From the NCBI GenBank assembly GCA_041389885.1, contig JAWKRB010000045.1:1-53065 (forward strand): a stretch of DNA of 53,065 bases, written 5' to 3'. This document shows, piece by piece, positions 8,587 through 17,115 of this stretch. Source of the stretch: JAWKRB01 sp041389885. GTDB lineage: Bacteria; Myxococcota_A; Polyangia; Polyangiales; Ga0077539. The stretch's first letter is position 1; every line of letters begins with the position of its first letter. The translations under genes were made by a program, and so were the position numbers. A model generated the notes under the pieces. The model ran no database searches and was not told the DNA's origin. It saw nothing but the letters and a program-made list of their open reading frames with translations.

Positions 8587-11428
8587 CCTCGCCGCCTCCG
8601 CGGGGCGGCGGGTGACGGCCCCGTCGCGCCGCTACGCCCGCGCGAGCGCCTCGCGCAGCGCGCGCCCCGTGTAGCTCCCAGGGTGCGCGGCCACCGCCTC
8701 GGGCGTGCCCGTGGCGAGCACCTCGCCCCCGCGGCGCCGCCTCGGGGCCGAGGTCGATCACGTAATCGGCGCAGCGGATCACGTCGAGGTCGTGCTCGAT
8801 CACCAGCACCGTGTTGCCCGCGTCGACGAGGCGCTGGAGCACCGCGAGCAAGCGCTCGACGTCGGCGAAGTGCAGCCCCGTGGTGGGCTCGTCGAGCACG
8901 TAGAGCGTGCGACCCGTGGCGACCTTCGCGAGCTCGCGCGAGAGCTTGATGCGCTGCGCCTCGCCGCCCGAGAGCGTGGGCGAGGGCTGGCCGAGCTGGA
9001 GGTACCCCACGCCCACGTCCATCAGCGTGTCGAGGGCGCGGCGGACCTCGCGGTGCACCGCGAAGACCTCGACGGCCTCGGAGATGCGCAGGTCGAGCAC
9101 GTCGGCGATGGAGAGCCCCTTGAACTTCACCCTCAGCGTCGCGTCGTTGAAGCGACGCCCGTCGCACTCCTCGCAGGTGACGTACACGTCGGGGAGAAAG
9201 TGCATCTCGACGGTGCGCAGCCCGTCGCCGCCGCAGGCCTCGCAGCGGCCGCCCTTCACGTTGAACGAGAAGCGCCCGCGGTCGTAGCCCCAGGCGCGCG
9301 CCTCGGGGGTCGACGCGAAGACCTCGCGAATGGGGTCGAAGAGCTTGGTGTACGTCGCCGGGTTCGAGCGCGGCGTGCGGCCGATGGGGCGCTGGTCGAT
9401 GGCGATGACCTTGTCGAGGTGCTCCAGGCCCCGCAGCGCGCGGTGCGGGCCCACGGGCTCGCGCGCGTCGTGCAGCGCCCTCCCGAGCGCGGGGAGCAGG
9501 ATGCGGTTCACCAGCGTGCTCTTGCCCGCGCCGCTCACGCCCGTCACCGCCACGAAGGCCCCGAGGGGGATGCGCACGTCGACGTCCCTGAGGTTGTGCG
9601 CCCTCGCCCCCAGCACCTCGATGAAGCGCCCGTCGCCGGGACGTCGCGTCGTCGGCGTGGCGATGCGCCTGCGCCCCGAGAGGAACGCGCCCGTCACGCT
9701 CTCAGGGGCCGCGCACACCTCCGCGGGCGTGCCCGCGGCGACGACCCTGCCGCCCAGCTCCCCGGCGCCGGGGCCGATGTCGAGGAGCCAGTCGGCGCGT
9801 CGCAGGGTCTCCTCGTCGTGCTCCACCACGACCACGGTGTTGCCCAGGTCGCGCAGGCGCTCGAGGGTGCCCAGCAGCCGCCCGTTGTCTCGCGCGTGCA
9901 GCCCGATCGAGGGCTCGTCGAGGATGTACACCACCCCCGTGAGCTCGCTGCCGATCTGCGACGCGAGGCGAATGCGCTGCCCCTCGCCGCCGCTCAGCGT
10001 CGCCGCCGCGCGGTCGAGGGTGAGGTACCCGAGGCCCACGTCGAGGAGAAAGCCCATGCGCGCGAGGATCTCCTTGCGGAGCTCCGCGGCGATCTCGGCC
10101 TCGGCGCCCTCCAGCGCGAGGCCCGCGAGCCAGGCGTGCGCGCCGCTCAGGGGCATCGCCGCGAGCGCGTCGAGGGAGACGCCGTGGACCTTCACCGCGC
10201 GCCGCTCCGGGCGCAGCCGCGTGCCCTTGCAGTCGCGGCAGGGCTTGTCGGAGAGAAAGCGCAGGTAGTACTGCCGCATGCCCTCGCTGGTGGTGGCCTG
10301 AAAGCGCCGCATGAGCTGGTTGGCGACGCCCTCCCACTCGCGCCCTCGCGAGGGCTTCGCGCCCCAGAGCACCGCCTCGCGCTGGGCCTTCGGGAGCTTG
10401 TCCCAGGGCGTGTCGCCGTCGATGCGAAAGGCCCGGAGCACGCCCTCGGCCTGGTCCGCGGTCCACCCCTCGGAGCGCTGCATGGCGCTCGCCCAGGGGA
10501 GCACCGCGCCCTGGTGAATCGACAGGTCCCCCCGCGGGACGATCAGCGCCGGGTCCATCTCGGGCCGCGAGCCCAGGCCGTTGCAGGTCGGGCAGAATCC
10601 CAGCGGGGAGTTGAACGAGAAGTGCTGCGGTGAGAGCTCGTCGAAGCTGAGGTTGCAGCGCGTGCACGCGCTCTGCTCGGAGTACATCTCCTCGTGCTCG
10701 CCGTGCTGCGCGATGAGCGCGCCGCCGCCCAGCTTGAGCGCGCCCTCCACCGAGTCGGTGAGCCGCTCGGAGACATCCCCTTTCAGCGCGAGGCGGTCGA
10801 TCACCGCGGCGATGTCGTGCTTCGTCTTCTTCTCCAGCGCGGGGATCGCCTCGGAGAGGTCGAGCATCTTGCCGTCGACGCGAGCGCGCACAAAGCCCTG
10901 GGAGACAAGCGATTCCATCACGTCCCGGTGCTCGCCCTTGCGCTGGCGGACCACCGGCGCGAGGAGCGTCAGCCGCGTCCCCTCGGGCAGCGCGCGAATC
11001 GCTCGCACGATCTGCTGCGCGCTCTGGCGCCCGACGGCGCGCCCGCACCGGTGGCAGTGCTGCACCCCGACCCGCGCGAAGAGCACGCGCAGGTGGTCGT
11101 GGATCTCGGTGACCGTGCCCACCGTCGACCGGGGGTTGCTCGACGCGGTCTTCTGCTCGATCGCGATGGTGGGCGAGAGCCCGCGAATGGAGTCGAACTT
11201 CGGCTTCTCCATCTGCCCGAGAAACTGCCGCGCGTACGCCGACAGGCTCTCGACGTAGCGCCGCTGGCCCTCGGCGAAGAGCGTGTCGAAGGCGAGGGAG
11301 CTCTTGCCGCTCCCGCTCACGCCCGTGACCACCACGAGCTGCCGCTTGGGGATGGTGACGTCGACGCCCTTGAGGTTGTGCTCTCGGGCGCCGCGAATGA
11401 CGATGGCCTCGGGGTCTTCTGCGCGCAT
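8540..11428 (-). CDS. uvrA: Excinuclease ABC subunit A, C-terminus frameshifted
   Basis: DNA-damage recognition ATPase of nucleotide excision repair, 962 residues as read. Two ABC modules are clear: Walker A 'GVSGSGKSS' near residue 38 and 'GVSGAGKST' near 635, with signatures 'LSGGEGQRIRLA' and 'LSGGEAQRIKL'. Zinc-binding Cys pairs include 'CTRCNLSFDE', 'CPTCNGLG', 'CEACGGDG' and 'CEECDGRRF'. The UvrA-like sequence ends at 'DLGPEAAPRG' and then turns into Arg/Gly-rich nonsense that runs into the antisense end of the RutB-like gene. The +1 frame of the same strand continues with 'GEVLATGTPEAVAAHPGSY' and 'TGRALREALARA' and stops at 8632, exactly as UvrA should. An indel in the G run at about 8726-8740 explains this. 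Only the last ~35 residues are affected, outside both ATPase cores. Confidence 0.92.
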   Translation of the reverse strand: MRAEDPEAIVIRGAREHNLKGVDVTIPKRQLVVVTGVSGSGKSSLAFDTLFAEGQRRYVESLSAYARQFLGQMEKPKFDSIRGLSPTIAIEQKTASSNPRSTVGTVTEIHDHLRVLFARVGVQHCHRCGRAVGRQSAQQIVRAIRALPEGTRLTLLAPVVRQRKGEHRDVMESLVSQGFVRARVDGKMLDLSEAIPALEKKTKHDIAAVIDRLALKGDVSERLTDSVEGALKLGGGALIAQHGEHEEMYSEQSACTRCNLSFDELSPQHFSFNSPLGFCPTCNGLGSRPEMDPALIVPRGDLSIHQGAVLPWASAMQRSEGWTADQAEGVLRAFRIDGDTPWDKLPKAQREAVLWGAKPSRGREWEGVANQLMRRFQATTSEGMRQYYLRFLSDKPCRDCKGTRLRPERRAVKVHGVSLDALAAMPLSGAHAWLAGLALEGAEAEIAAELRKEILARMGFLLDVGLGYLTLDRAAATLSGGEGQRIRLASQIGSELTGVVYILDEPSIGLHARDNGRLLGTLERLRDLGNTVVVVEHDEETLRRADWLLDIGPGAGELGGRVVAAGTPAEVCAAPESVTGAFLSGRRRIATPTTRRPGDGRFIEVLGARAHNLRDVDVRIPLGAFVAVTGVSGAGKSTLVNRILLPALGRALHDAREPVGPHRALRGLEHLDKVIAIDQRPIGRTPRSNPATYTKLFDPIREVFASTPEARAWGYDRGRFSFNVKGGRCEACGGDGLRTVEMHFLPDVYVTCEECDGRRFNDATLRVKFKGLSIADVLDLRISEAVEVFAVHREVRRALDTLMDVGVGYLQLGQPSPTLSGGEAQRIKLSRELAKVATGRTLYVLDEPTTGLHFADVERLLAVLQRLVDAGNTVLVIEHDLDVIRCADYVIDLGPEAAPRGRGARHGHARGGGRAPWELHGARAARGARAGVAARRGRHPPPRGGGEVTPTRGPRAPRRRSS
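8590..8610. terminator. Stem-loop between convergent operon and uvrA
   Basis: CGCCGCC (8590-8596) and GGCGGCG (8604-8610) form a perfect 7-bp stem around a 7-nt loop. It lies just after the RutB-like stop (8586) and before the expected ancestral stop of uvrA (8632 on the minus strand), so it could terminate both transcripts. No T tract. Confidence 0.4.
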
Positions 11429-11431
11429 GGG

Positions 11432-11448
11432 GGTGAACGGATGTACCC
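11432..11448 (-). promoter_or_regulatory. LexA-box-like element before uvrA
   Basis: Read on the minus strand, GGGTACATCCGTTCACC lies 4-20 bases upstream of the uvrA ATG. It fits 14 of 17 positions of the degenerate box I recall for Myxococcus LexA (CTRHAMRYBYGTTCAGS). The mismatches are the first two bases and one of the last two. The consensus is quoted from memory and is loose, so this is tentative. Confidence 0.25.
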
Positions 11449-11617
11449 TATCTCGCGCCCGGCGAGAACCGCCCCCCGTGACCCGGGTTCACGGTGTGAC
11501 CCCGCCGCCCGTTGCGCGAGGGCGCAGAGCGCGGGATACCTCGGGATCTGCGAGGGAGAGCGCCGCGGCACGGGTCGCGCATACCGCCGTGGCATTCCCC
11601 AACAAGAGGACTCGACC

Positions 11618-12391
11618 ATGAACCTTCGCACGCGCCTCACCGCCCTCGGACTGCTCTCGGCCCTCGCCTCCACGACGGGCTGCTACGTCGAGTGGGGCGA
11701 TGACCCCCCGCCGCGCCCGCTCGTGCCGCCCACGCCCGACACCGACGCCCCGGCGACCTTCACCTTCAGCCTGAGCCGCGGCTGCGCGTCGGTGCTGAAC
11801 ACCAGCGCCTGCGGCCCCGATCGCCCGCTGATGGTGGGGGTGCGCGAGGCGATCCGCTTCTCCGTCCCGTACGCGGGCGACAGCGAGACGCCGACGGTGA
11901 CCAGCAGCGACCCCGAGACCCTCGCGGTGCGGAGCGTGACGGTGACGTCGTCCAGCCGCGGTCGGCTCAGCGGCGTCGCCGAGGTGCGCGGGCTGCGCGT
12001 GGGCGCCTCGACGGTGACGATCCTGTCCGACGACGGCCGAGCCTGGAGCTACGACATCCGCGTCGACGAGGCGGCGGGGATGATCCTCGAGGGCGACGAG
12101 GGCAACCCCCGCTTCGACGAGGTCGAGGGTCGGCTCAACCTCCGCGTCGGCGAGCGCGTGTCCCTCACGGGCTACCCCGTGAACCTCAACGTCGAGCGCC
12201 TCTACGCCAACGACGGCGTGACCTGGACCGCCCCTGACACCCGCGTCGTGAACCTCTCCTGGCAGCTCATGTCCGGCGCGCGCGTGGTCGACGACCACGC
12301 CTTCATCGAGGGGCGCGCCCCGGGCACCGTGGTGCTCAACGTGCGGGCCGGCGTGGTCGAGCGCATCGTGACCGTCGAGGTCACGAACTGA
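11618..12391 (+). CDS. Putative lipoprotein with Ig-like region, unknown function
   Basis: 257 residues from ATG 11618, preceded by AAGAGGA about 8 bases upstream. The N-terminus 'LGLLSALASTTGC' looks like a lipoprotein signal (the lipobox is imperfect, with Thr at -2 and -3), followed by a Pro-rich linker. The remainder is predicted mostly beta. 'STVTILSDDGRAWSYDIRV' and 'GTVVLNVRAGVVERIVTV' have the cadence of bacterial Ig-like (BIG2-type) repeats. Probably exposed in the periplasm or on the outer membrane. It is convergent with the next gene, 7 bp apart. No enzymatic motif recognised. Confidence 0.7.
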   Translation: MNLRTRLTALGLLSALASTTGCYVEWGDDPPPRPLVPPTPDTDAPATFTFSLSRGCASVLNTSACGPDRPLMVGVREAIRFSVPYAGDSETPTVTSSDPETLAVRSVTVTSSSRGRLSGVAEVRGLRVGASTVTILSDDGRAWSYDIRVDEAAGMILEGDEGNPRFDEVEGRLNLRVGERVSLTGYPVNLNVERLYANDGVTWTAPDTRVVNLSWQLMSGARVVDDHAFIEGRAPGTVVLNVRAGVVERIVTVEVTN

Positions 12392-12398
12392 CCGCGGC

Positions 12399-13295
12399 TC
12401 AACGCCGCCGCCGCCGCCGCCCCCGCGAGTCGAGCTCGCGCTCCAGGCTCTGCAGCGCGCCCTGCGTCGCGGCCTCGATGGCGCGCTGAATCAAGCGCGG
12501 CACGGGGTCGGGCGCGTTGGGCGCGCGCAGCCGCGGCTCTGACACCGTCGCCGCCGAGTCGAGGGAGCCCACGATGTTGTGCGACGGCTCCTCGATGAGC
12601 GCGTATGAGACCTCGGCGCGGATCGAGGTGCTCGCCGGGTCTGCCCCCGGGCGAATCGCGCTGAGCCCGCCCTCGATCGAGTAGCGCGAGATCTGCCGGC
12701 GCGCGATGCGGGTGAGCGCCTCGGGCGGCAGCGCGCCCGTGTCGACCGCGACCGAGCGGCTCGAGCCCAGCGTCGCGGCGATCGTCGCGTGCATGGTCTG
12801 AAGGTCGGCCGCGTTGGAGCGCGCCTGGTTCGAGAGGCGACCGATGCCGACGAGGTACCGCACCGTGCGCCACTGCACCGGCGGCGGCGCCGAGGCCGCG
12901 GCGGGCAGCGCGGGGCGGCCGCCCTGCGCCGAGGGCATGGTCTCGAGCGCCCGGAGCACCCGCGCGACGTCGCTCCGCACCCCCGGGTGTCGGTCGCGGC
13001 TCGCGACGCGCAGCGCGGGGAGGGCGGCGGTGTCACCGAGCTGCCGCAGCGCCTCGACCGCCGCGCGTCGCACCGGCGCCGAGCGGTCGCGGAGCGCGCC
13101 CTCGAGGGCCTCGCGCGCGCCGGGAGGACGCGTCGCCCCGAGGGTCTCCGCCGCGCGGACCCGGTCGCGCGCGCCGCGTCCCGTGCGCAGCATGAGCACC
13201 GCGGGCGACACGCTGGGGCGGGTCGGCTGCGCCTCGCCACGCCCGGCGAACAGACCGAGCGCCAACGCGAGGGCGAGAGGACGGGCGCATCGCAT
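12399..13295 (-). CDS. Exported HEAT-repeat protein
   Basis: 298 residues with a signal peptide ('LALALALGLFAGRGEAQ'). Residues about 30-120 contain three HEAT/PBS-lyase-type helical repeats ('RVRAAETLGATRPPGAREAL', 'PVRRAAVEALRQLGDTAAL', 'GVRSDVARVLRAL'). The rest (about 140-285) is an unrecognised domain containing 'SVAVDTGALPPEALTRIARR' and ends in a run of arginines. HEAT repeats usually bind proteins, so an envelope scaffold role is likely but inferred. It lies 50 bp downstream of the deacetylase gene on the same strand and may share its transcript. Confidence 0.7.
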   Translation of the reverse strand: MRCARPLALALALGLFAGRGEAQPTRPSVSPAVLMLRTGRGARDRVRAAETLGATRPPGAREALEGALRDRSAPVRRAAVEALRQLGDTAALPALRVASRDRHPGVRSDVARVLRALETMPSAQGGRPALPAAASAPPPVQWRTVRYLVGIGRLSNQARSNAADLQTMHATIAATLGSSRSVAVDTGALPPEALTRIARRQISRYSIEGGLSAIRPGADPASTSIRAEVSYALIEEPSHNIVGSLDSAATVSEPRLRAPNAPDPVPRLIQRAIEAATQGALQSLERELDSRGRRRRRR

Positions 13296-13345
13296 GGGGC
13301 GCGACGCTACTTAAGCAGGGTCCGCGCGGCAACGCGGCATGGATG

Positions 13346-14527
13346 TCAGCGTGCGCCCGCGTCACCCCGCGAGGCTGCGTCACGTCGTGTTCCCGCGTCG
13401 CGGCGCGCGGCGCCGTCGGGGCGAACCGAGGCGTCTCGCCCTGCGCCGCGCACGTCCTGCGCGAGCACGCCTCCGTCCGCCGAGAGCTGGGTCACGGCGT
13501 CTTGCGTCGCCTCGGGCGCGTCGACGCTCGCGTCGCGCCCCCGCCTCGCGCGGGTCGGCGCGGCGTCGCGAATCAGCGGCAGCCGCGCCCTCGCGCCCTC
13601 GAGGTACCTCGCGGGGTCGAGGATCACGTACGGCGGGCGCCCCTGCGCCACGCGCTCGCGGTTCTCGCGCTCGAGCCACCGCAGGATCTTCGGCACCGCG
13701 TTCACGCTCCACGCGTGCGTGTCGTGCAGGAGCACGGTGCCGCCGGCGTGGTTGCCCAGCCCGGTGATCACGCGCTGCGCGACGCGGTCCGAGTCGCCCA
13801 CGAGCTCGTAGTCGTGCGGGTCGATGGACCACAGCCAGAGCTCGTTGCGCAGCCCCACGAGGTGCCGCCGCACGTCCTCGGAGTAACCCCCGTAGGGCGG
13901 GCGAAAGAGGTGGGGGCGCTGCCCGATGACCTCCTCGATGAGCGCGGCGTTGTGGTCGATCTCCCAGGCCACCTGCTGCGGCGTGAGGTTCGGCAGGAGC
14001 CGGTGGCGCACCGTGTGGTTGCCGATGACGTGGCCCTGCCGCGCGATGTCGCGGAGCACCGCCCGCGCGCGGGAGCGCAGGGGCTCGTCGGTCTCGAGGC
14101 GCCAGCCGCACACGAAGAACACCGCGTGAATCCCCGCGCGGGAGAGGTGCCCGAGGAGGCGGTCGGTGGTCCCGGGGTTGGGGCCGTCGTCGAAGGTGAA
14201 GAGCACCTCGCGGGCGCCGGGGCGGCCCATGGAGAGGTCCCACGCCGTGCGGAGGCGCGCGTCGGGGTTGAGCAGCGCCGGGGGCCACGCGGGGGGCGCG
14301 TCCCGCGGGATCACCGTCGCCACGGGCACGACGCCGCCGTCCGGGGTGTGCGCGGCGATGATCCGCGCGCTGGCCATCGGGCGGCCGTAGCGCCGGCGCG
14401 CGCGGTGCTCGCTCTCGGTGCTCAGGGCCATCACGCCGCCGGTGATCACCGCGCCGAGCACGGCGAGGAGCGCCGCCGCGCGCCACGCGAGGAGAGACAC
14501 CCTCGATTTCTTTCGCCGTCGACGCAC
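13346..14527 (-). CDS. Membrane-anchored polysaccharide deacetylase (NodB-like)
   Basis: 393 residues from GTG 14527, with GAGG 10 bases upstream; an in-frame GTG at 14635 would add 36 residues lacking family features. 'VRRRRKKSR' precedes one membrane segment ('AWRAAALLAVLGAVITGGVM'), giving an N-in anchor with the catalytic domain in the periplasm. NodB motifs: 'TFDDGPN' (catalytic and metal Asp), 'GNHTVRH' (metal His pair), 'RPPYGG' and 'LLHDTHAW'. It should remove N-acetyl groups from peptidoglycan or another polysaccharide. The last 70 residues are a low-complexity Asp/Ala/Arg tail. It is divergent from the small membrane protein at 14659. Confidence 0.85.
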   Translation of the reverse strand: MRRRRKKSRVSLLAWRAAALLAVLGAVITGGVMALSTESEHRARRRYGRPMASARIIAAHTPDGGVVPVATVIPRDAPPAWPPALLNPDARLRTAWDLSMGRPGAREVLFTFDDGPNPGTTDRLLGHLSRAGIHAVFFVCGWRLETDEPLRSRARAVLRDIARQGHVIGNHTVRHRLLPNLTPQQVAWEIDHNAALIEEVIGQRPHLFRPPYGGYSEDVRRHLVGLRNELWLWSIDPHDYELVGDSDRVAQRVITGLGNHAGGTVLLHDTHAWSVNAVPKILRWLERENRERVAQGRPPYVILDPARYLEGARARLPLIRDAAPTRARRGRDASVDAPEATQDAVTQLSADGGVLAQDVRGAGRDASVRPDGAARRDAGTRRDAASRGDAGAR

Positions 14528-14658
14528 CGAAGGTGCTGCCTCTATCGCGGATCCACCCGCAGGGCCAACAAGACACCTCACCCCGGTCGGAGAGGGAACC
14601 GCGCGTCGCCTCACGTTGTCTGAACGTCTCCGCACCCTGTGCGCGACGGAGGTACTTG

Positions 14659-14931
14659 ATGCATGAAGCGCCCGCAGAGACCCTCTTTCTCGAAGACCGC
14701 ACCGGCTGGACCCCGCGCGCCCGCGGCGGGGCCGACCGGCGGGGCCTCGTCGCGGCCCTCGCGGCCCTCGGCGCCTTCGCGGCGCTCCTCGCGCTGACGC
14801 CCGCGCCCGCGCCCCCCGCGCCGCCTCCGGCCCGGAGGTACCTCGTCGGCAGGGTCTCCGCGCCCGTCAGGGCGCCGACAGAAACGCCGCGCACGGCGTC
14901 GCGCGACTGTTCACCCCCGCCCGCGGAGTGA
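14659..14931 (+). CDS. Small single-span membrane protein, unknown
   Basis: 90 residues from ATG 14659, with a strong ribosome site GGAGG about 6 bases upstream, which supports it as a real gene. One membrane segment ('LVAALAALGAFAALLALT') follows a charged N-terminus, then a Pro-rich stretch and a short tail. It ends 14 bases before deoC and is probably co-transcribed with it. No family recognised. Confidence 0.55.
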   Translation: MHEAPAETLFLEDRTGWTPRARGGADRRGLVAALAALGAFAALLALTPAPAPPAPPPARRYLVGRVSAPVRAPTETPRTASRDCSPPPAE

Positions 14932-14945
14932 TAGCGTCCGCGGCC

Positions 14946-15761
14946 ATGTCGTCGGACCTCGAACGTCTCGTCGACGCGGTCGTCGCGCGCGTCCAACAAG
15001 AGATCACCCCCAGCGCCCCGAAGGGCTCGGTCGTGCCCAGGGTCGCCGGCGGCGCGTCCTCCCCCTCGGTGGTGGGCGGCGAGGTGGGCAAGCCACGCCC
15101 CGACCTCGCGCGCATCATCGACCACACGCTGCTGCGCCCCGACGCGACGAAGGACGACCTTCGAAAGCTCTGCGCCGAGGCCGCGACCTGGCACTTCTTC
15201 TCGGTCTGCGTGAACAGCGTGAACGTGCCCTACGCCCGCGCGCAGCTCTTCGGCAGCACCGTCGCGGTGTGCGCGGTGGTGGGCTTTCCCCTCGGCGCGA
15301 TGAGCCCCAACGCGAAGGCCTTCGAGACCACCGAGGCGATCCGCGCGGGCGCCGACGAGATCGACATGGTGATGAACGTCGGCGCGCTGCGGTCGAGGGA
15401 CTACGCGCTGGTCCTCGACGACATCGCGCGGGTCGTGGGCGCCGCGGGCGACAAGGTGGTGAAGGTGATCCTCGAGACGGGGATGCTCTCCCGCGACGAG
15501 AAGCTCATCGCCTGCGCGCTCTCGAAGGCCGCCGGCGCGAGCTTCGTGAAGACCTCGACGGGCTTCGGCCAGGGGGGCGCCACCGCCGAAGACATCGCGC
15601 TCATGCGCGCCACCGTGGGCGACGAGCTCGGGGTCAAGGCCTCGGGCGGCGTGCGCAGCGCGGCCGACGCCGACGCCATGGTCGCCGCGGGGGCCAACCG
15701 CCTCGGCGCGAGCAGCTCCGTGGCCATCGTCTCGGGCGGCGCCGGCTCGTCGGGCTACTGA
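14946..15761 (+). CDS. deoC: Deoxyribose-phosphate aldolase
   Basis: Cleaves 2-deoxyribose-5-phosphate to glyceraldehyde-3-phosphate and acetaldehyde in nucleoside salvage. 271 residues from ATG 14946; a GTG at 14928 is an alternative. The class I aldolase core begins at 'IIDHTLLRPDATKDDL'. Key parts are 'GADEIDMVMNVGAL' (catalytic Asp), 'KVVKVILETGML' (Schiff-base Lys) and 'FVKTSTGFGQGGAT' (second Lys), then 'KASGGVRS' for phosphate binding. An N-terminal extension of about 55 residues precedes the core and is less conserved. Confidence 0.93.
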   Translation: MSSDLERLVDAVVARVQQEITPSAPKGSVVPRVAGGASSPSVVGGEVGKPRPDLARIIDHTLLRPDATKDDLRKLCAEAATWHFFSVCVNSVNVPYARAQLFGSTVAVCAVVGFPLGAMSPNAKAFETTEAIRAGADEIDMVMNVGALRSRDYALVLDDIARVVGAAGDKVVKVILETGMLSRDEKLIACALSKAAGASFVKTSTGFGQGGATAEDIALMRATVGDELGVKASGGVRSAADADAMVAAGANRLGASSSVAIVSGGAGSSGY

Positions 15762-15827
15762 TCGCGCGAATTTTGCCGCGCCTCCGCGCTTGCGGCGGCC
15801 GCCGCTTGCGTGAAACCTGCCCGCGCC

Positions 15828-17057
15828 ATGGAATCCTCTGACGACCCCCGCGAGGCGCAGGCCACGCACGAGATGGTGATCGACGGCGCGCGCTACGACG
15901 TCGCGCGCTGGGTGAAGAAGCACCCGGGGGGGTCGATCATCCTGAGGTTCCTCGGTCGCGACGCGACGGACGTCTTCATGGCGTTTCACACCGCCGTCGC
16001 GCGCAAGACCCTCGCGCGCTACCGCCTCGGCGAGGCGCCCGCCGCGCGGGGCGAGTCCGCCGACATCGAGCGAGACTTTCGCGCGCTGCGCGAAGAGATC
16101 ACCGCCGAGGGGCTCTTCGAGTCGCGCAAGGGCTTCTACGCGATGAAGACCGCCTGGGTGCTCGGGCTCATCGCCGCGAGCGCGGCGCTGCGGCTCTACG
16201 ACACCGGCGCCTGGGCCACCGTGCTCTCGGCCCTGCTCATGGGCCTCGGGTGGCAGCAGGGCGGCTGGCTCTCGCACGAGTTCTTGCACCACGCGGTGTT
16301 TCGCAACCGTCGGCGGGGTCGCCTCGCGGGCGTCGCCCTCGGGGGCGTCGCGCTGGGCTACAGCGCCGACTGGTGGAACGAGAAGCACAACACCCACCAC
16401 GCGCTGCCCAACGTGCACGGCGTCGACCCTGACATCGACGTGATGCCCGCCCTCGCGTTCACCCCCCGCGACCTCAAGCGCGCGACCTCGGGCTGGCAGC
16501 GCTGGGTGCTGCGGCAGCAGACCTGGACGATCTTTCCCATCCTCGCGATGGCGCGGCTCAACTGGACGATCCAGAGCTTTCTCTGGCCGCTCATGCACCG
16601 GGGCATTCCCTTTCGGCGCTACGAGATCGCGGGGCAGACGCTGCACCAGGCGTGGGTGATCGCCCTCGCGGCGCACGGCCCCTCCCTCGCCAACGGGCTG
16701 GCGTGGTTCGCCCTCGCGCAGGTGTTCAGCGGGCTGTTCATCGGGAGCGTGTTCATCGTCGGGCACAACGCCCGGCCGATCCTCGTCGAGGACGGCGCGC
16801 CTGACTTCTGGACCCTGCAGGTCGCCACCACGCGAAACGTCCGCGTCCACGCGTTGACCCGGTGGTTCTTCGGCGGGCTCGAGACGCAGACCGAGCACCA
16901 CCTCTTCCCGACGCTCCCGCGCCACGCGCACGCGACGGTCAAGGCCCGCGTCGAGGCGCTCTGCGAGAAGCACGGCCTCGACTACTGCGAAGAGGGCTTC
17001 TTCATGGCCCTGCTGCACGTGTGGCTCGGCCTGAGAGACGTCGCGAAGCGCGCCTGA
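15828..17057 (+). CDS. Cytochrome b5-fused front-end fatty acid desaturase
   Basis: 409 residues from ATG 15828 (GTG at 15810 possible). The N-terminus is a cytochrome b5 domain with heme ligands in 'KKHPGG' and 'VFMAFH'. The desaturase part has the three histidine boxes: 'HEFLHH', 'HNTHH' and 'QTEHH'. Gln in place of the first His of the third box, together with the fused b5 domain, is the mark of front-end desaturases (delta-5/6/8 type) that act between an existing double bond and the carboxyl end. Several membrane segments lie between the boxes. It suggests synthesis of polyunsaturated fatty acids. A peroxiredoxin gene follows 58 bp downstream. Regioselectivity cannot be told from the sequence. 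Confidence 0.88.
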   Translation: MESSDDPREAQATHEMVIDGARYDVARWVKKHPGGSIILRFLGRDATDVFMAFHTAVARKTLARYRLGEAPAARGESADIERDFRALREEITAEGLFESRKGFYAMKTAWVLGLIAASAALRLYDTGAWATVLSALLMGLGWQQGGWLSHEFLHHAVFRNRRRGRLAGVALGGVALGYSADWWNEKHNTHHALPNVHGVDPDIDVMPALAFTPRDLKRATSGWQRWVLRQQTWTIFPILAMARLNWTIQSFLWPLMHRGIPFRRYEIAGQTLHQAWVIALAAHGPSLANGLAWFALAQVFSGLFIGSVFIVGHNARPILVEDGAPDFWTLQVATTRNVRVHALTRWFFGGLETQTEHHLFPTLPRHAHATVKARVEALCEKHGLDYCEEGFFMALLHVWLGLRDVAKRA

Positions 17058-17115
17058 ACGCCGCCTCGCGGCATCTCACGCACTCGCAACCCTCACCCAC
17101 GAAACGAGACCCCTC

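Noticed and set aside
15788..15804. GCGGCGGCCGCCGC palindrome between deoC and the desaturase as a terminator
   Set aside because: It has no loop of its own and such C/G palindromes are common by chance at this base composition; the two genes may well be co-transcribed.
13380..17018. A 1,200-codon minus-strand open frame across deoC and the desaturase
   Set aside because: deoC and the desaturase are certain genes on the plus strand, and this frame crosses several true genes without recognisable motifs.
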